Shown piece by piece: positions 25,365 to 36,300 of a stretch of DNA of 64,000 nt. The notes beneath the pieces were generated by a model that saw only the letters and a program-made list of their open reading frames with translations, searched no databases and was not told the origin of the DNA. The translations under genes and the position numbers were made by a program. This stretch comes from Eunapius fragilis (lineage: Eukaryota; Porifera; Demospongiae; Spongillida; Spongillidae). Location of the stretch: the NCBI GenBank assembly GCA_963681505.1, contig OY811975.1:1384586-1448585 (forward strand). Direction: 5' to 3'. Within the stretch, counting starts at the first letter, position 1, and every line of letters starts with the position of its first letter.

Positions 25365-26116
25365 CAGGGGCGGATTTAGGGGGGAGGGGGGGGTCCAGGG
25401 GGTCCGGACCCCCCCTTTCCTATATGATTAATGACGTAATGCATACTGTAATCTATGCAGCGTTCTGCATGTTACCATCCTTGGATTTGCAAGCTTGCAA
25501 ATCGTTCTAGCCAAGCGCAGTCTATATCGATCTAATTTAATCCTACATAACAGCATGTGTGCATGTAGATAATTAGTATTTAATCACGCGATCGGTGCAT
25601 GTGATGTGAGCAGCAATTGAGGTAAGCGATCAAAAGACGGGAGTGGGATGGGTCTCAGATTCTTTTCCTAACAGGTAGCTATAGAGCTAAACAAACTAAT
25701 ACTAGAGTAAAACATACATGACTCAGAGTCATTAACGTCTATAGACCGACATGTATAGCTGCATGGTGCATGGTCACGTGCACGCTTCAGTCATCACAAA
25801 TTCACAAAGCTTTCCGTCACGAATTTAATTGCGGAGCAGTAGGAACCATAGCATTGTGAAGAATGAAGAGTTTTCTCGTCGCCATCCATGCAGGCTCTAT
25901 AGTAATCCGGATATCGCGTGATGTATATGTATTGGATATCACTGTGAATTTCATGCTAAATAAACGCAAAAGCAAAAAAGCGGCTGGGGCTTCGCCCCAG
26001 AACCACTGATGGGGCTATCAGCGCTCCCCCAGACCCCCTTGCTGTCACGGGACCTCCCCCAGTTGTGAATATATTTATCAGACCCCCCCTTTCCCAAAAT
26101 CCTGGATCCGCCCCTG
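25365..26116. mobile_element. Non-autonomous DNA transposon, hAT-like ends
   Basis: The terminal inverted repeats caggggcggatttag and, at the right, ctggatccgcccctg are followed inward by long C- or G-rich tracts. TATTA flanks both sides (25360-25364 and 26117-26121). This terminal type is widespread in animals and I associate it with hAT-like elements, though they usually make 8-bp duplications. No transposase is present. It interrupts a gypsy fragment. Confidence 0.65.
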
Positions 26117-26175
26117 TATTAATACATAACACCAGTAGTGTGATTTGTAATTACTAGGCCACGTGTATCTCACAT

Positions 26176-28556
26176 GTGCATGGTGCCTTGGGAGAATCTG
26201 ATAACATCAGCTTTCGCCACTGGCGAGAAGGTGGGATTTCGGAACAGGCGTTATGGCAGTTTCTATTAACAGGCGAGTTCGATGCAGCGGTGGAAAATTG
26301 GAGCAGCTACCTAGAAAGGCTAAACCACTTCCTCGCGGCGAATATGGTAGAAGATGAACAAAAGAAAGACGCGTTCCTCTGCTGTATTGGAAGAGACTCG
26401 TATGGGTTGCGGTTGCTACGCGCATTAATGGCTCCTAATAAATCAGCAGTCTGTACTTACCAGCAGTTGACGGACGCTCTCATCGTGCACTTCGTTCCTA
26501 AACCAGTTGTAATTGCGGAACGTTTCCGTTTCCATAAGCGGAATCAGATGGAAGGGGAAACAATTAAGTTATACGTTGCCGCGTAATATAGAAGTTCGCT
26601 GAACACTGTGATTTTGGAACAAGCTTGTCGGATACTCTCAGAGATAGGCTAGTATGCGGAATGGGAGACGAGAAGGTGCAACGACGCCTCCTGCCACGGC
26701 AAGACTTAACTTTGATGACGCTGAGATGGCTGAAAGAGCTGCGAAAGACGCGGCACAGTTTCATGAGACTGATGCACGAGAAGTACACCGTCTTCCGCGA
26801 CAACTAGGACACTGCTACCGTTGCGATGGTAACCACGACTCTAACTGACAGCGCAGGTTTATTAATGAACAGTGTAAGTACTGTAAGAAGCGGGGGCACA
26901 TTGAGAGGGCATGCAGAACAAAGAAAAGAGAGCTTAAGAAGAGCACAAGGAGCTGCTAAAACACAGGAAGGACAAGACAGTACAGAGGATGAAGAGACAG
27001 TAAACTGGGGAGAGGTACATGCACTGGGAATGGAACAATGGAAAGAAGGGAAACCCTTGTATGTTGAGGTGTGAATCTATAAGGTCAGTGTAACTCGATA
27101 TTGGAGTAGCAGTCTCTCTACTGCCTTACCGAATATACTATGAACGGTTTTCCCACTTACCTATCCACAAATCCAAGGCCTGCCTCAAGACTTACACGGG
27201 TAAGAAATTGTACCCTCATGGACAAATAACGATGAATGTGCAAATGGGAAGGAGTCACAGGAGACTACCACTGCTAGTTGTGGACGGATTGGACCACCAT
27301 TGCTGGGGAGGAATTGGCTAGCTGAAATCCCGGCTGTCAACTGGGATTACATTAAGGCAAGATGTAGAGAGGGAGAGAAAATTGAAGCTGCTGCTGTCCA
27401 AATACCCAAACCTGGTGAAAGATTTCCATTGGAGTGATGAAGGGGATCAACGGTCATCTTTCCCTCAAGAACGATGCAAAACAAGTTTTTCTGAAGGCAT
27501 GGCCAGTTCCCTACAGTTCAAGAACAAAAGGTGAAGACGAACTGACACACTTGGAAAAAGAAGGAATCATTACTCCAGTGGCATGGAGCAACTGGCAACT
27601 CCTATCGTTGTGGTACCCAAACCAGACGGGTCTGTCCTACTGTGCGGTGACTTCAAGGTAACGCTGAACCCAGCCCTGAATGTAGACAAGTATCCATTCC
27701 CACGAGTTGTAGACATCTTTGCCGCTTTGGGGGTATAGCATGCAGTATCTTTAGCAAGATAGATCTTCATCTAGCTTATTTGCAGATAGAGCTGGATGAG
27801 ACGTCGATCTAAGGAACTTCTTACCATCAACGCACAGAAGGGACATTACCGATTCAATCATCTAGCCTTTGGAATAGCTTCAGCACCAGCCATCTGGCAA
27901 AGAGCAATAGAACAAGTGTTACAGGGAATTCAAAAAACAGCTTGTCTTATAGATGACATCATTGTAGCGGGGGCCAATGTTAAGGAGCACCTCGAACTGC
28001 TGTAAAGGGTCCTCAGCCATCTGGATAGCTACAACTTAACCCTGAGTAAGAAGAAGTGTGCCTTCTTTCAGAAGGAGATCACCTATTGTGGGTATTGGGT
28101 AGATGGAGAAGGGTTGCATGCATAAAACATCCAGGCAGTAGTGGATGCTCCATCTCCTGGCAATCTCTCACAACTGTGTCCCTTTCTAGGAATGATAAAT
28201 TACTACCACAGGTTTCTTCCCAATCTGTCAACATGGCTGGAACCCTTACATCATCTACTACAGAAAGAAATAGACAACGAAGTGTTGGCAGTAGCATGGG
28301 GGGTGAAACGGTTCCATCAATATCTGTATGGCCTTCATTTTTACGCTTGTGACTGACCACCAGCCACTGATTGTGACTGCCCTGTTCTGTCCTGAACGAA
28401 TCATCTCTGCAACTACAGCATCCAGGTTGCAACGACAAGCAGACATCCTTTCAGGATACTCGTACACTATTAAGTACCGTAGGACAACCCAACATTTGAA
28501 TGCTGACGCCCTGTCTAGACTACCTGTTCCACATGAGGATTCAGTACAAGAATGAA
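26176..28556 (+). mobile_element. Gypsy-type relic, copy 1 (gag to RNase H)
   Basis: A gag-like region (26.18-26.6 kb), zinc-knuckle-like Cys/His residues near 26.8 kb, reverse transcriptase pieces (27.4-28.1 kb; YRFNHLAFGIASAPAIWQ) and the end of RNase H ([20 protein letters not shown]) are readable in order. No integrase follows. It is a heavily broken fossil, with about ten or more breaks. The sequence after 28557 is shared with copies 2 and 3. Confidence 0.75.
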
Positions 28557-29490
28557 TCACCATACATCACATGACCTATGTAATATACCATCTAATAATA
28601 GATATAGTCCAACAGTTGACTCCACATCAATAACCGGTTTTCGTCTAAACCGGCTAGCAGTTTCAAGCCTACCATCCCTCTGCTGGATGTGGAAGCAGCT
28701 CCGCGCTGTTGTCAATTTATTTTCCAGCTTTAAGGCACGTGGCATAAACCAAGATTATTGAACGCAAGAACGTCCCTGCAAGCACAGCAAGCACAGGAGG
28801 ACTGTCACTTAAATTTACATTGTTAATTCGAATGTATATACAACTTATACAATTAAGCATTTATATACATGAAACAAAACTTTTCAAATACAATCCGGCG
28901 ACTTGAGAACTTGAGTTATGGCTTGCAAACCCATCACAGATGGCAAAAAAAGAGTCGAATCATTTAGAAATCATTGTGCGATTGAACAGAGAAAATCACG
29001 CAAAAATCGAACAATTGACGTGTTTGTACTGTGGGCACCATCGTAGCGCAGAACATACATGTGAGATGTATATACGCTCAACATTTGGAGGCCATCCCAC
29101 CCCCCCACCCCCCGCCCCCGCCACCTTGCCTTGAATTTGTCTTTCACTAACATCTCATATTCACTGAAAGACAAATTCAAGGCAAGGGGGCGGGGGGAGG
29201 GGGGGGGGGGGGGGGGGGGGGGATGGCCTCCAAATGTTAAAGCGCATACAAGTCTTTAGGAAGCTGTTGTTCCACCGTCCAGTGAAATGATATGATTCTT
29301 AATAACTTTAATTAAAATTATTTGGCATCCTGACTGTTCGCAAAGGACGGCACCGAGTAACAGATTGCAATTCTCTACAGCATGAATGAATGAATGTGGT
29401 AAGCGTAAATTTCAGGACAATCGCTATACTGAACCTAAATTAAAGTTGGCCTTTTCCCTTTATCAGTATGCAGCACACTAACTACTACAT
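28557..29490 (+). repeat. Shared flank of gypsy relic copy 1
   Basis: This non-coding stretch follows the RNase H end and recurs after copy 2 (31986-33350) and copy 3 (about 44905-45169 plus 46521-47090). Landmarks are aaccggttttcgtctaaacc, ggatgtggaagcagctccgc and aacatttggaggccatccc. Confidence 0.8.
29076..29241. repeat. Local inverted duplication around a poly-C/poly-G tract
   Basis: The left arm reads aacatttggaggccatccc, then C-rich sequence, then ccttgccttgaatttgtctt. The right arm is its complement, ending in gggatggcctccaaatgtt, with a G tract of more than 20 bases. Copies 2 and 3 of the repeat have only one arm. Confidence 0.85.
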
Positions 29491-29774
29491 GTAAGTAAAA
29501 ACATTCTCTACGAGAAAGTTTGTGGGATATATAGGATTTGATTATGACATTGGTGGTATAAAAAGCAAGGAAACAAGGTCTTATCAGAAGGGAAAATGTC
29601 ATAGTCCTATATTTAGCACATTTCTAGGGCATGTGTTGTTTGTGTGCTAAATATAGGACTATGACATTTTCCCTTCTGATAAGACCTTGTTTCCTTGCTT
29701 TTTATACCACCAATGTCATAATCAAATCCTATATCCCACCAAATTTCTCGTAGAGAATGTTTTTACTTACTTGT
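29490..29774. mobile_element. MITE family 1, well-preserved copy
   Basis: The element is nearly fully palindromic: gtaagtaaaaacattctcta at the left and agagaatgtttttacttact at the right, with arms of about 130 bp. Copy 2 of the surrounding repeat at about 33345 lacks it. Confidence 0.85.
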
Positions 29775-30216
29775 TTTCTTAATTTTTTTTCATATATTAT
29801 ATAAAAGCGAGTCCTCCAGCCGATTCTGAAGCTATTGGTGAAATTTTCATCGCTTAGAAATGTTCCTGTCCTGAGTTATGCGATGCCAAGAAGAAGGAGA
29901 AGAAGACGAATGAGAAGACGACCCGCCCCTTGTTCCGAGACTGGGTACGAGGACGGGCAGTACACTCTTGTTCTCAACAACCACGCGGTTCAGCGACATG
30001 AAACAAAAACGAAACTACTCATTTTTGACTTCTAAATCGATTGCTAAAACAAGCTACACGATCCGATTGTCGGGAGTGTTGTTACAGACGGGTCGCGTTT
30101 TTTTTAATGACATTCATAGTCGTGGTGAAATCCTATATGGAAGTTTCTAACGAAACTTCCGATACAATTTATAAGATCGATCTTAATCATATTGGAGGGC
30201 ATATATTATTGGAGGG
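29775..30216. other. Spacer between two MITE copies, no gene seen
   Basis: The segment near 29815-30155 resembles parts of GPCR intron 1 (a gattctgaagc...ttggtgaaat block and a cctatatggaagtttct block at about 8200-8470). It is another dispersed non-coding repeat. Confidence 0.4.
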
Positions 30217-30431
30217 CATTTGCGCAGGTTTTGAGAAAAGGGTAATGAGACAAAAATCCTATATTGAGCACGTGTAAATGTAACAGAACCAAAAGAAGTC
30301 AGTGCTAAATATAGGATTTTTGTCTCATTACCCTTTTCTCAAAACCTTGTTCCCTTCCTTTTAACACCACCATTGCCTCCAATTCCTATATCCCACCAAC
30401 TTGCTCGTTAGAGAATGTTTTTCATTACTTG
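30217..30431. mobile_element. MITE family 1 copy with shortened left arm
   Basis: The arms gttttgagaaaagggtaatg and cattacccttttctcaaaac pair around a short centre. The right side continues into the family's terminal cccaccaacttgctcg and ttcattacttgt, while the left terminus is missing. Confidence 0.75.
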
Positions 30432-30589
30432 TATCATTAAAAACGCGACCAGCGTATACCTCGCGTTGTAAGAAACGGATAGTTTAGCTTATTGTTCCTA
30501 TCGATCTAGAAGGCAAAGGCGGTCATTTTAATGTTTTGTTCCAGTCTTCAAACTGTTTGCAGTAACAGTGGAAAACAAAGACGACGTAG

Positions 30590-31985
30590 CGAAGGAGAGA
30601 AATTTGAAGCTGCTGCTGTCCAAATACCGCAACCTGGTGAAGGATTCCATTGGAGTGATGAAGGGGATCAACGGTCATCTTTCCCTCACGAATGATGCAA
30701 AACCAGCATTCTGAAGGTACGGCCAGTTCCCTACAGTTTAAGTTGAAGACGAACTGACACACTTGGAAAAAGAAGGAACCATTACTCCAGTGACATGGAG
30801 CATCTGGCAACTCCTATCGTTGTGGTACCCAAACCAGACGGGTCTGTCCGACTGTGTGGTGACTTCAAGGTAACGCTGAACCCAGCCCTAAATGTAGACA
30901 AGTATCCACTCCCACGAGTTGTAGACATCTTTGCAGCTTTGGGGGGGAGCAGTATCTTTAGCAAGATAGATCTTCATCTAGCCTATTCGCAGATAGAGAT
31001 GGATGATACGTCCAAGAAACTTCTTACCATCAACGCACAGAAGGGACTTTACCAATTCAATCATCTAGCCTTTGGAATAGCTTCAGCACCAGCCATCTGG
31101 CAAAGAGCAATAGAACAAGTGTTACTGGGAATTCCAGAAACAGCTTGTCTTATAGATGACATCATTGTAGCGGGGGCCAATGATAATAAGCACCTAGAAC
31201 TGATGGAAAGGGTCCTCAGCTGTCTGGATAGCTACAACTTAACCCTGAATAAGAAGAAGTGTGCCTTCTTTCAAAAGGAGATCACCTATTGTGGGTATTA
31301 GGTAGATGGAGAAGCTAAGGGTTGCATAAAACATCCGGGCAGTATATAGTGGACGCTCCATCTCCTGGCAATCTCTCACAACTGCGTGCCTTTCTAGGAA
31401 TGATAAATTACTACCATAGCTTTCTTCCCAATCTGTCAACATGGCTGGAACCCTTACATCATCTATTACAGAAGGAAGCACAATGGGTGTGGTCAGAAGA
31501 CTGTGCAAAGGCCTTCCAAGAAATCAAACAGCTGATTGCTTCTGACTTGGTGCTGGTACATTTCAACCCAGAACTTCCACTTACCTTATCATGTGATGCA
31601 AGCCCATATGGGCTTGGGGCAGTGCTGTCTCACATTATGCCTAATGGAGTGGAGAGGCCAGTGGCATATGCTTCACGAACATTGACAACGGCTGAGCGTA
31701 ACTATGCCGAAATAGACAAAGAAGCGTTTGCAGTAGCATGGGGGGCAAAACGGTTCCATCAATATCTGCATGGCCTTCATTTTTACGCTTGTGACTGACC
31801 ACCAGCCACTGACTGCCCTGTTCTGTCCTGAACGAACCATCTCTGCATCTACAGCATCCAGGTTTCAAGGATAAGCAGTGTTCCTTTCAGGATACTCGTA
31901 CACTATTAAGTACCGTAGGACAACCCAACATGTGAATGCTGACGCCCTGTCTAGACTACCTGTTCCACATGAGGATTCAGTACAA
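30590..31985 (+). mobile_element. Gypsy-type relic, copy 2 (reverse transcriptase and RNase H)
   Basis: The reverse transcriptase part shows [38 protein letters not shown] and CLIDDIIVAG. RNase H shows LTLSCDASPYGLGAVLSH and the end [12 protein letters not shown]-like. It is a fossil with several breaks, better preserved than copies 1 and 3. It ends at the same point as copy 1, and the flank that follows is shared. Confidence 0.8.
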
Positions 31986-33350
31986 GAATGAATCACCATA
32001 CATCACGTGACCTATATGTAATTTACCATCTAATAGTCCAACAGCTGACTCCACAATTATTACCGGTTTTCGTCTAAACCGGCTAACAGTTTCAAGCCTA
32101 CCATCCCTCTGCTGGATGTGGAAGCAGCTCCGCGCTGTTGTCAATTTATTTTCCAGCTTAAGCACGTGGCATGAACGCAAGAACGTCCCTGCAACCAGAG
32201 CAAGCACAGGAGGACTGTCACTTAAATTTACATTGTTAATTCGAATGTATATACAACTAATACAAGCATTTATATACATGAAACAAAACTTTTCAAATAC
32301 AATCTGAGTTATGGCTTGCAAACTCATCAGGCCATCACAGAGGGGAAAAGAGAGTCGAATCGTTTAGAAATCATTGCGCGATTGAACAGAGAAAATCACG
32401 CAAAAATCAATAAAGCGCATAATTTTTTCTACACAATGATTGCTAAATAATTCGACGCTTCCCCCCCCCCTCCCCTCTCCTCCTCCCCCCCCCCCCCCCC
32501 ACACACGCATGCATTTGCCACTGTGTGAAGGTCTAACATATCTGAATCTTCTTTATATGCACATGTATATTCATGCACCAGTTTAACCGAGTCTCTCTTC
32601 AGGATATTAATCATTTATTAATACCAAATTTTGATCTTTCAACTTCCCGTTGGCCTGAGGCTGCTTCGTAACGTACTTCAAAATATCGAACAATTGACGT
32701 GTTCGTACTGTGGGCACCATCGTAGCGCAGAACATATAGCTAGTACATGTGAGATGTATATACGTAAATAAAAATATAATAATAGATACTTTAAGCCCCA
32801 AAATTGGGCTTAATATAAAGATATTATTAGGCCAAGGCGCTGAAGTTACCATTCACCCTCCTAAAAAGAGAATGACCCCAAAAGTTGACATCAAGATTCT
32901 ATGGGCATATTCGGCTAAAAAAAATAAAGCAAATGACATACTAGAGTATTCGACATTATATTCAGACACTAATTTGGATTCCCCTTCAGTTAAATCGCTC
33001 AACATTTGGAGGCCATCCCACCCTCCCCCGCCCCCTTGCATTGAATTTGTCTTTCACTGACATCTCATATTCACTGCTTCACTGGATAATATCCAAAGCG
33101 CATACAAGTCTTTAGGAAGCTGTTGTTCCACCGTCCAGTAAAAAGATATGACTCTTAATAACTTTTATTAAAATCATTTGGCATACTGACTGTTCGCGAA
33201 GGACGGCACCGAGTAACAGATTGCAATTCTCTACAGCATGAATGAATGAATGAATGTGGTAAGCGTAAATTTCAGGACAATCGCTATACTGAACCTAAAT
33301 TAAAGTTGGCCTTTTTCCTTTATCAGTATGCAGCACACTAACTACTATAC
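31986..33350 (+). repeat. Shared flank of gypsy relic copy 2
   Basis: It aligns with the flank of copies 1 and 3 as far as aggttcagtatagcgattgt-like complement sequence near 33290. It is interrupted by the mitochondrial insertion at 32765-32995. A segment of about 280 bp (32406-32685) is shared with copy 3 but absent from copy 1. Confidence 0.8.
32765..32995 (-). pseudogene. nad1: NUMT: fragment of mitochondrial nad1
   Basis: On the minus strand, 231 bp encode [16 protein letters not shown], then [16 protein letters not shown], then a glycine pair, a TGA codon and MVTSAPWPNN. This is the conserved acidic loop and following helix of NADH dehydrogenase subunit 1. The frame stays open only if TGA is read as tryptophan, as in sponge mitochondria, so the DNA came from the organelle. 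The two other copies of the surrounding repeat (near 29073 and 46872) run straight through the site, so the insertion boundaries are clear. A CG dinucleotide is present on both sides. It is not expressed as a functional protein in the nucleus. Confidence 0.9.
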
Positions 33351-33353
33351 AAT

Positions 33354-36300
33354 TTATAAGATCGGAGGGCATTTGCGCTTTCCATCAGAACACTTCTCCC
33401 ACAGAGGTTTTAGTGGCACACTGAATAAGCTCCATTCCTTCGAGGCCGCCTCCCATTTGTGCTTGTCACCCCAACCTAACCCGCACGGCTTCAAAGAATA
33501 GGGTTCTGTAACAGGATTGGATCGAGCTAGCATTAACTTACATAGGGAATTGGTTTGAGGCATATTTTCACTCCGCATGGCTGAAATGAAACAACACAAC
33601 GTGTACATTAATCAAAATTTGCTACTAACTTACGAGAGTCAAAGATTTTTTACACATGTGCACGCCGCACGGCTGAAAGAATAGAGCCACAAAATTACTT
33701 TTGCACTACTATAGTATGGAGCCACCTACATAACGAATACGCCGATGTTTACAGAATTTGATCCCACATGGCTTCAATGCGGAGTTGGGGAGCATTTGGG
33801 GATGCATGAGTTAACCAACAATACATAACGCTATGCACTTACAAAGTTAATTTTTTTGGAGCACATTTTGATGCCGCAAGGCTTGATTATGTAACAAGAC
33901 ATGTAATCGGGCGTAGATTACTAGCACGTATCATGTCACTTACAAATGGCAAAATTGGGCCATCACACCATTTGATACTCCGTAATTGATAGTAAGGATA
34001 AATGCTGAGCTTGTTGTCAGGCCAGCCATGCAGCAGACGTAAACAGAACTGGACCGGCCCTTTGTAAAGCTTATAATTTCCAGACAGTTCCAAGCTAATC
34101 TGATACATAAAACTTGCTGTCAAAGAAATTCCTCCTCTAATTATATCCTACAAAAAAGTCAAGTCATATAAGATACTTAGTATACTGAGCAGAGTATCAT
34201 GTAACCTACAAGAAGGGATGCAGAAGCCCCTGCAGAAGCAGATAGCTTTAATGACGGTATTAGCGCTCCTTTAACCGAAGCGCATTGGTCTATGCAAGCT
34301 CCCAAATCTGCATCTATGCCGAGCTGTGTGCTTAGAGATACTTCAAATCTCAACTCTGCAATATATATGAACAATGGTACTGTATACTCCAGCAGAGTAT
34401 ACTCCGGGCTTCTGTATAGGGGATATCTCCATGATTTGCATAATGGTATCTCCTTGCTGTAGTCAACGAGCACTTTTCCAGCAAGACTGACATATAGTCT
34501 GTTGTCAATTCGCTTCTCCCCAGGTTTGTTTTCGCTTGACAAAAGAGCTTCAAAGAAGGTTATGGATTGACCAAATGCGTAGGCTCGAGCCACACCCTTA
34601 GCAAACAGTTTAAAACTGCTAGGATTGCTTTGGCCTCCAAATCCAGCAAATGCACCAAAGGCAGCCCCCAAATTTAGCTGAGGAATTCCAAATGACTTTC
34701 CCCATATGTATGCCTTATGCATTGGGTAGGACCGAACGTCAAAATTTCTGGTATTTAAGTCTTGAACCATATTGAAATCGTTATTGTTTTCATTCCAAGT
34801 AGTACCTCGTTTCATCATGTGACTTCGGAGGAGAGCCGACCAATTGCTAGGTGCCTTAGGACCCAGCAGGTGTATGTAGTATGCTAGCTGCATCCTTAGC
34901 TCAGTGTTGTTCCCTCTAGAAGCTGTCAATATTGTCTCAAACAATCTGTCATAGATTGGGGGTACTTCTGACTCTGCTTCTGCTATAATTGAACGTAATA
35001 CCATCTCTGTGAGATCATCTGATGGATATGACTCAAGTGCATATTGGAGGGCATTCTGAACATCCACAGAACCAGTACTGTACCTCAGTGCATACACTGT
35101 GGCCAACTGGACAGTTGGGTTAGAAGATTAAGAAGTATCTCTTTGGTCACTTGGGATTGAGTGTTTCCCAGGGAGTGGATGTAATGGACCAGGATTGATG
35201 GATCAGTTGTTTGGTTGATGCGGTTCACTAGAAAGTGTACCACCTGATCTTTCTGTTGAGGTGGTAGAGATGAGGCCAGTGCACCATAGGAGAGGATGAG
35301 GGTATCTGTTGGATCATCACTGGAAGCAATGAGAGTCTCTATTAGTGACAGTGTGTCAGGATGAACTTTCTCAACAAATGCTAAGAGCACAGAGAGAGTA
35401 TTCCTTTCCTTCTGGTCTGTGGTACTCTGATGGGCTTTCAACAGAGCCTGAATTAATATAGACATGAAGGATAAGCTATGACATCATGAATGCATGCACC
35501 AGTTCAAACTAGATACCTGTTGTGACTCAATACTTCCTTCTGCACCAAGGAGAGAGTAAAGAAATACTCTCATTTCAATGTCCTCCTCACTAGTTGAATT
35601 GACAAGCTATGCAAAGAACAGCATGTCTATGTATAGCTATAGATTCCAATCACACCAACAGCTTGTTGGTTGGTGAGACGTGTAACAATAATTTTTTTAC
35701 CATGCTGATGTAGTCCATGACTTCTGTGAGAGCTGGTACTACACCAGGTGAGTGCCCATTTTCATATTCCATTCTAAGAATACTGCTGATCAGGTGTCCT
35801 AGACAATGAAGCAGTCAGCTTTTCAAAAGGGTACATTTTCTCACTATTGCTTACTAGTATTTGTGTCAGACAGATTTTTGTGAAGGTGAATTAGGTGTGG
35901 CTTGATTGATGGATTGTCATTTCGTAGCTGGGCAAAATCTGTATTTCTGGGCTCTCCACCTAATGCATGATGGTGGGAGGTAAAGTGTTTTGCGATATAG
36001 GGTTTGGGGACATGAATTATTGTGGTTCATTGAAGTTGAACTTCTATGTGGGTGATGGTTACCATTATGAACAGTAGCAAATATGCTGCTCTCAGTTAGC
36101 TCTGCATCAATCGTGCTCCTTCTGACTACAGATAGCTTGGGTAACATTTCTCCAACTTTAGAGAGTACTGTCCAGAACCACTGAGTTTACTGGTGCCAAA
36201 TGACTCATCATAGGTGGGGATATCATCAGAAATTGATTCACCATAGAGAGGGATTGGCTGAACTGGTCCATTCACTGTTATTTTGACAGTGGCACTTGAA

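Noticed and set aside
32853-33041. Short protein gene on the minus strand
   Set aside because: The frame is mitochondrial nad1 sequence fused by chance to the repeat flank, ending at a TGA that is a sense codon in the organelle.
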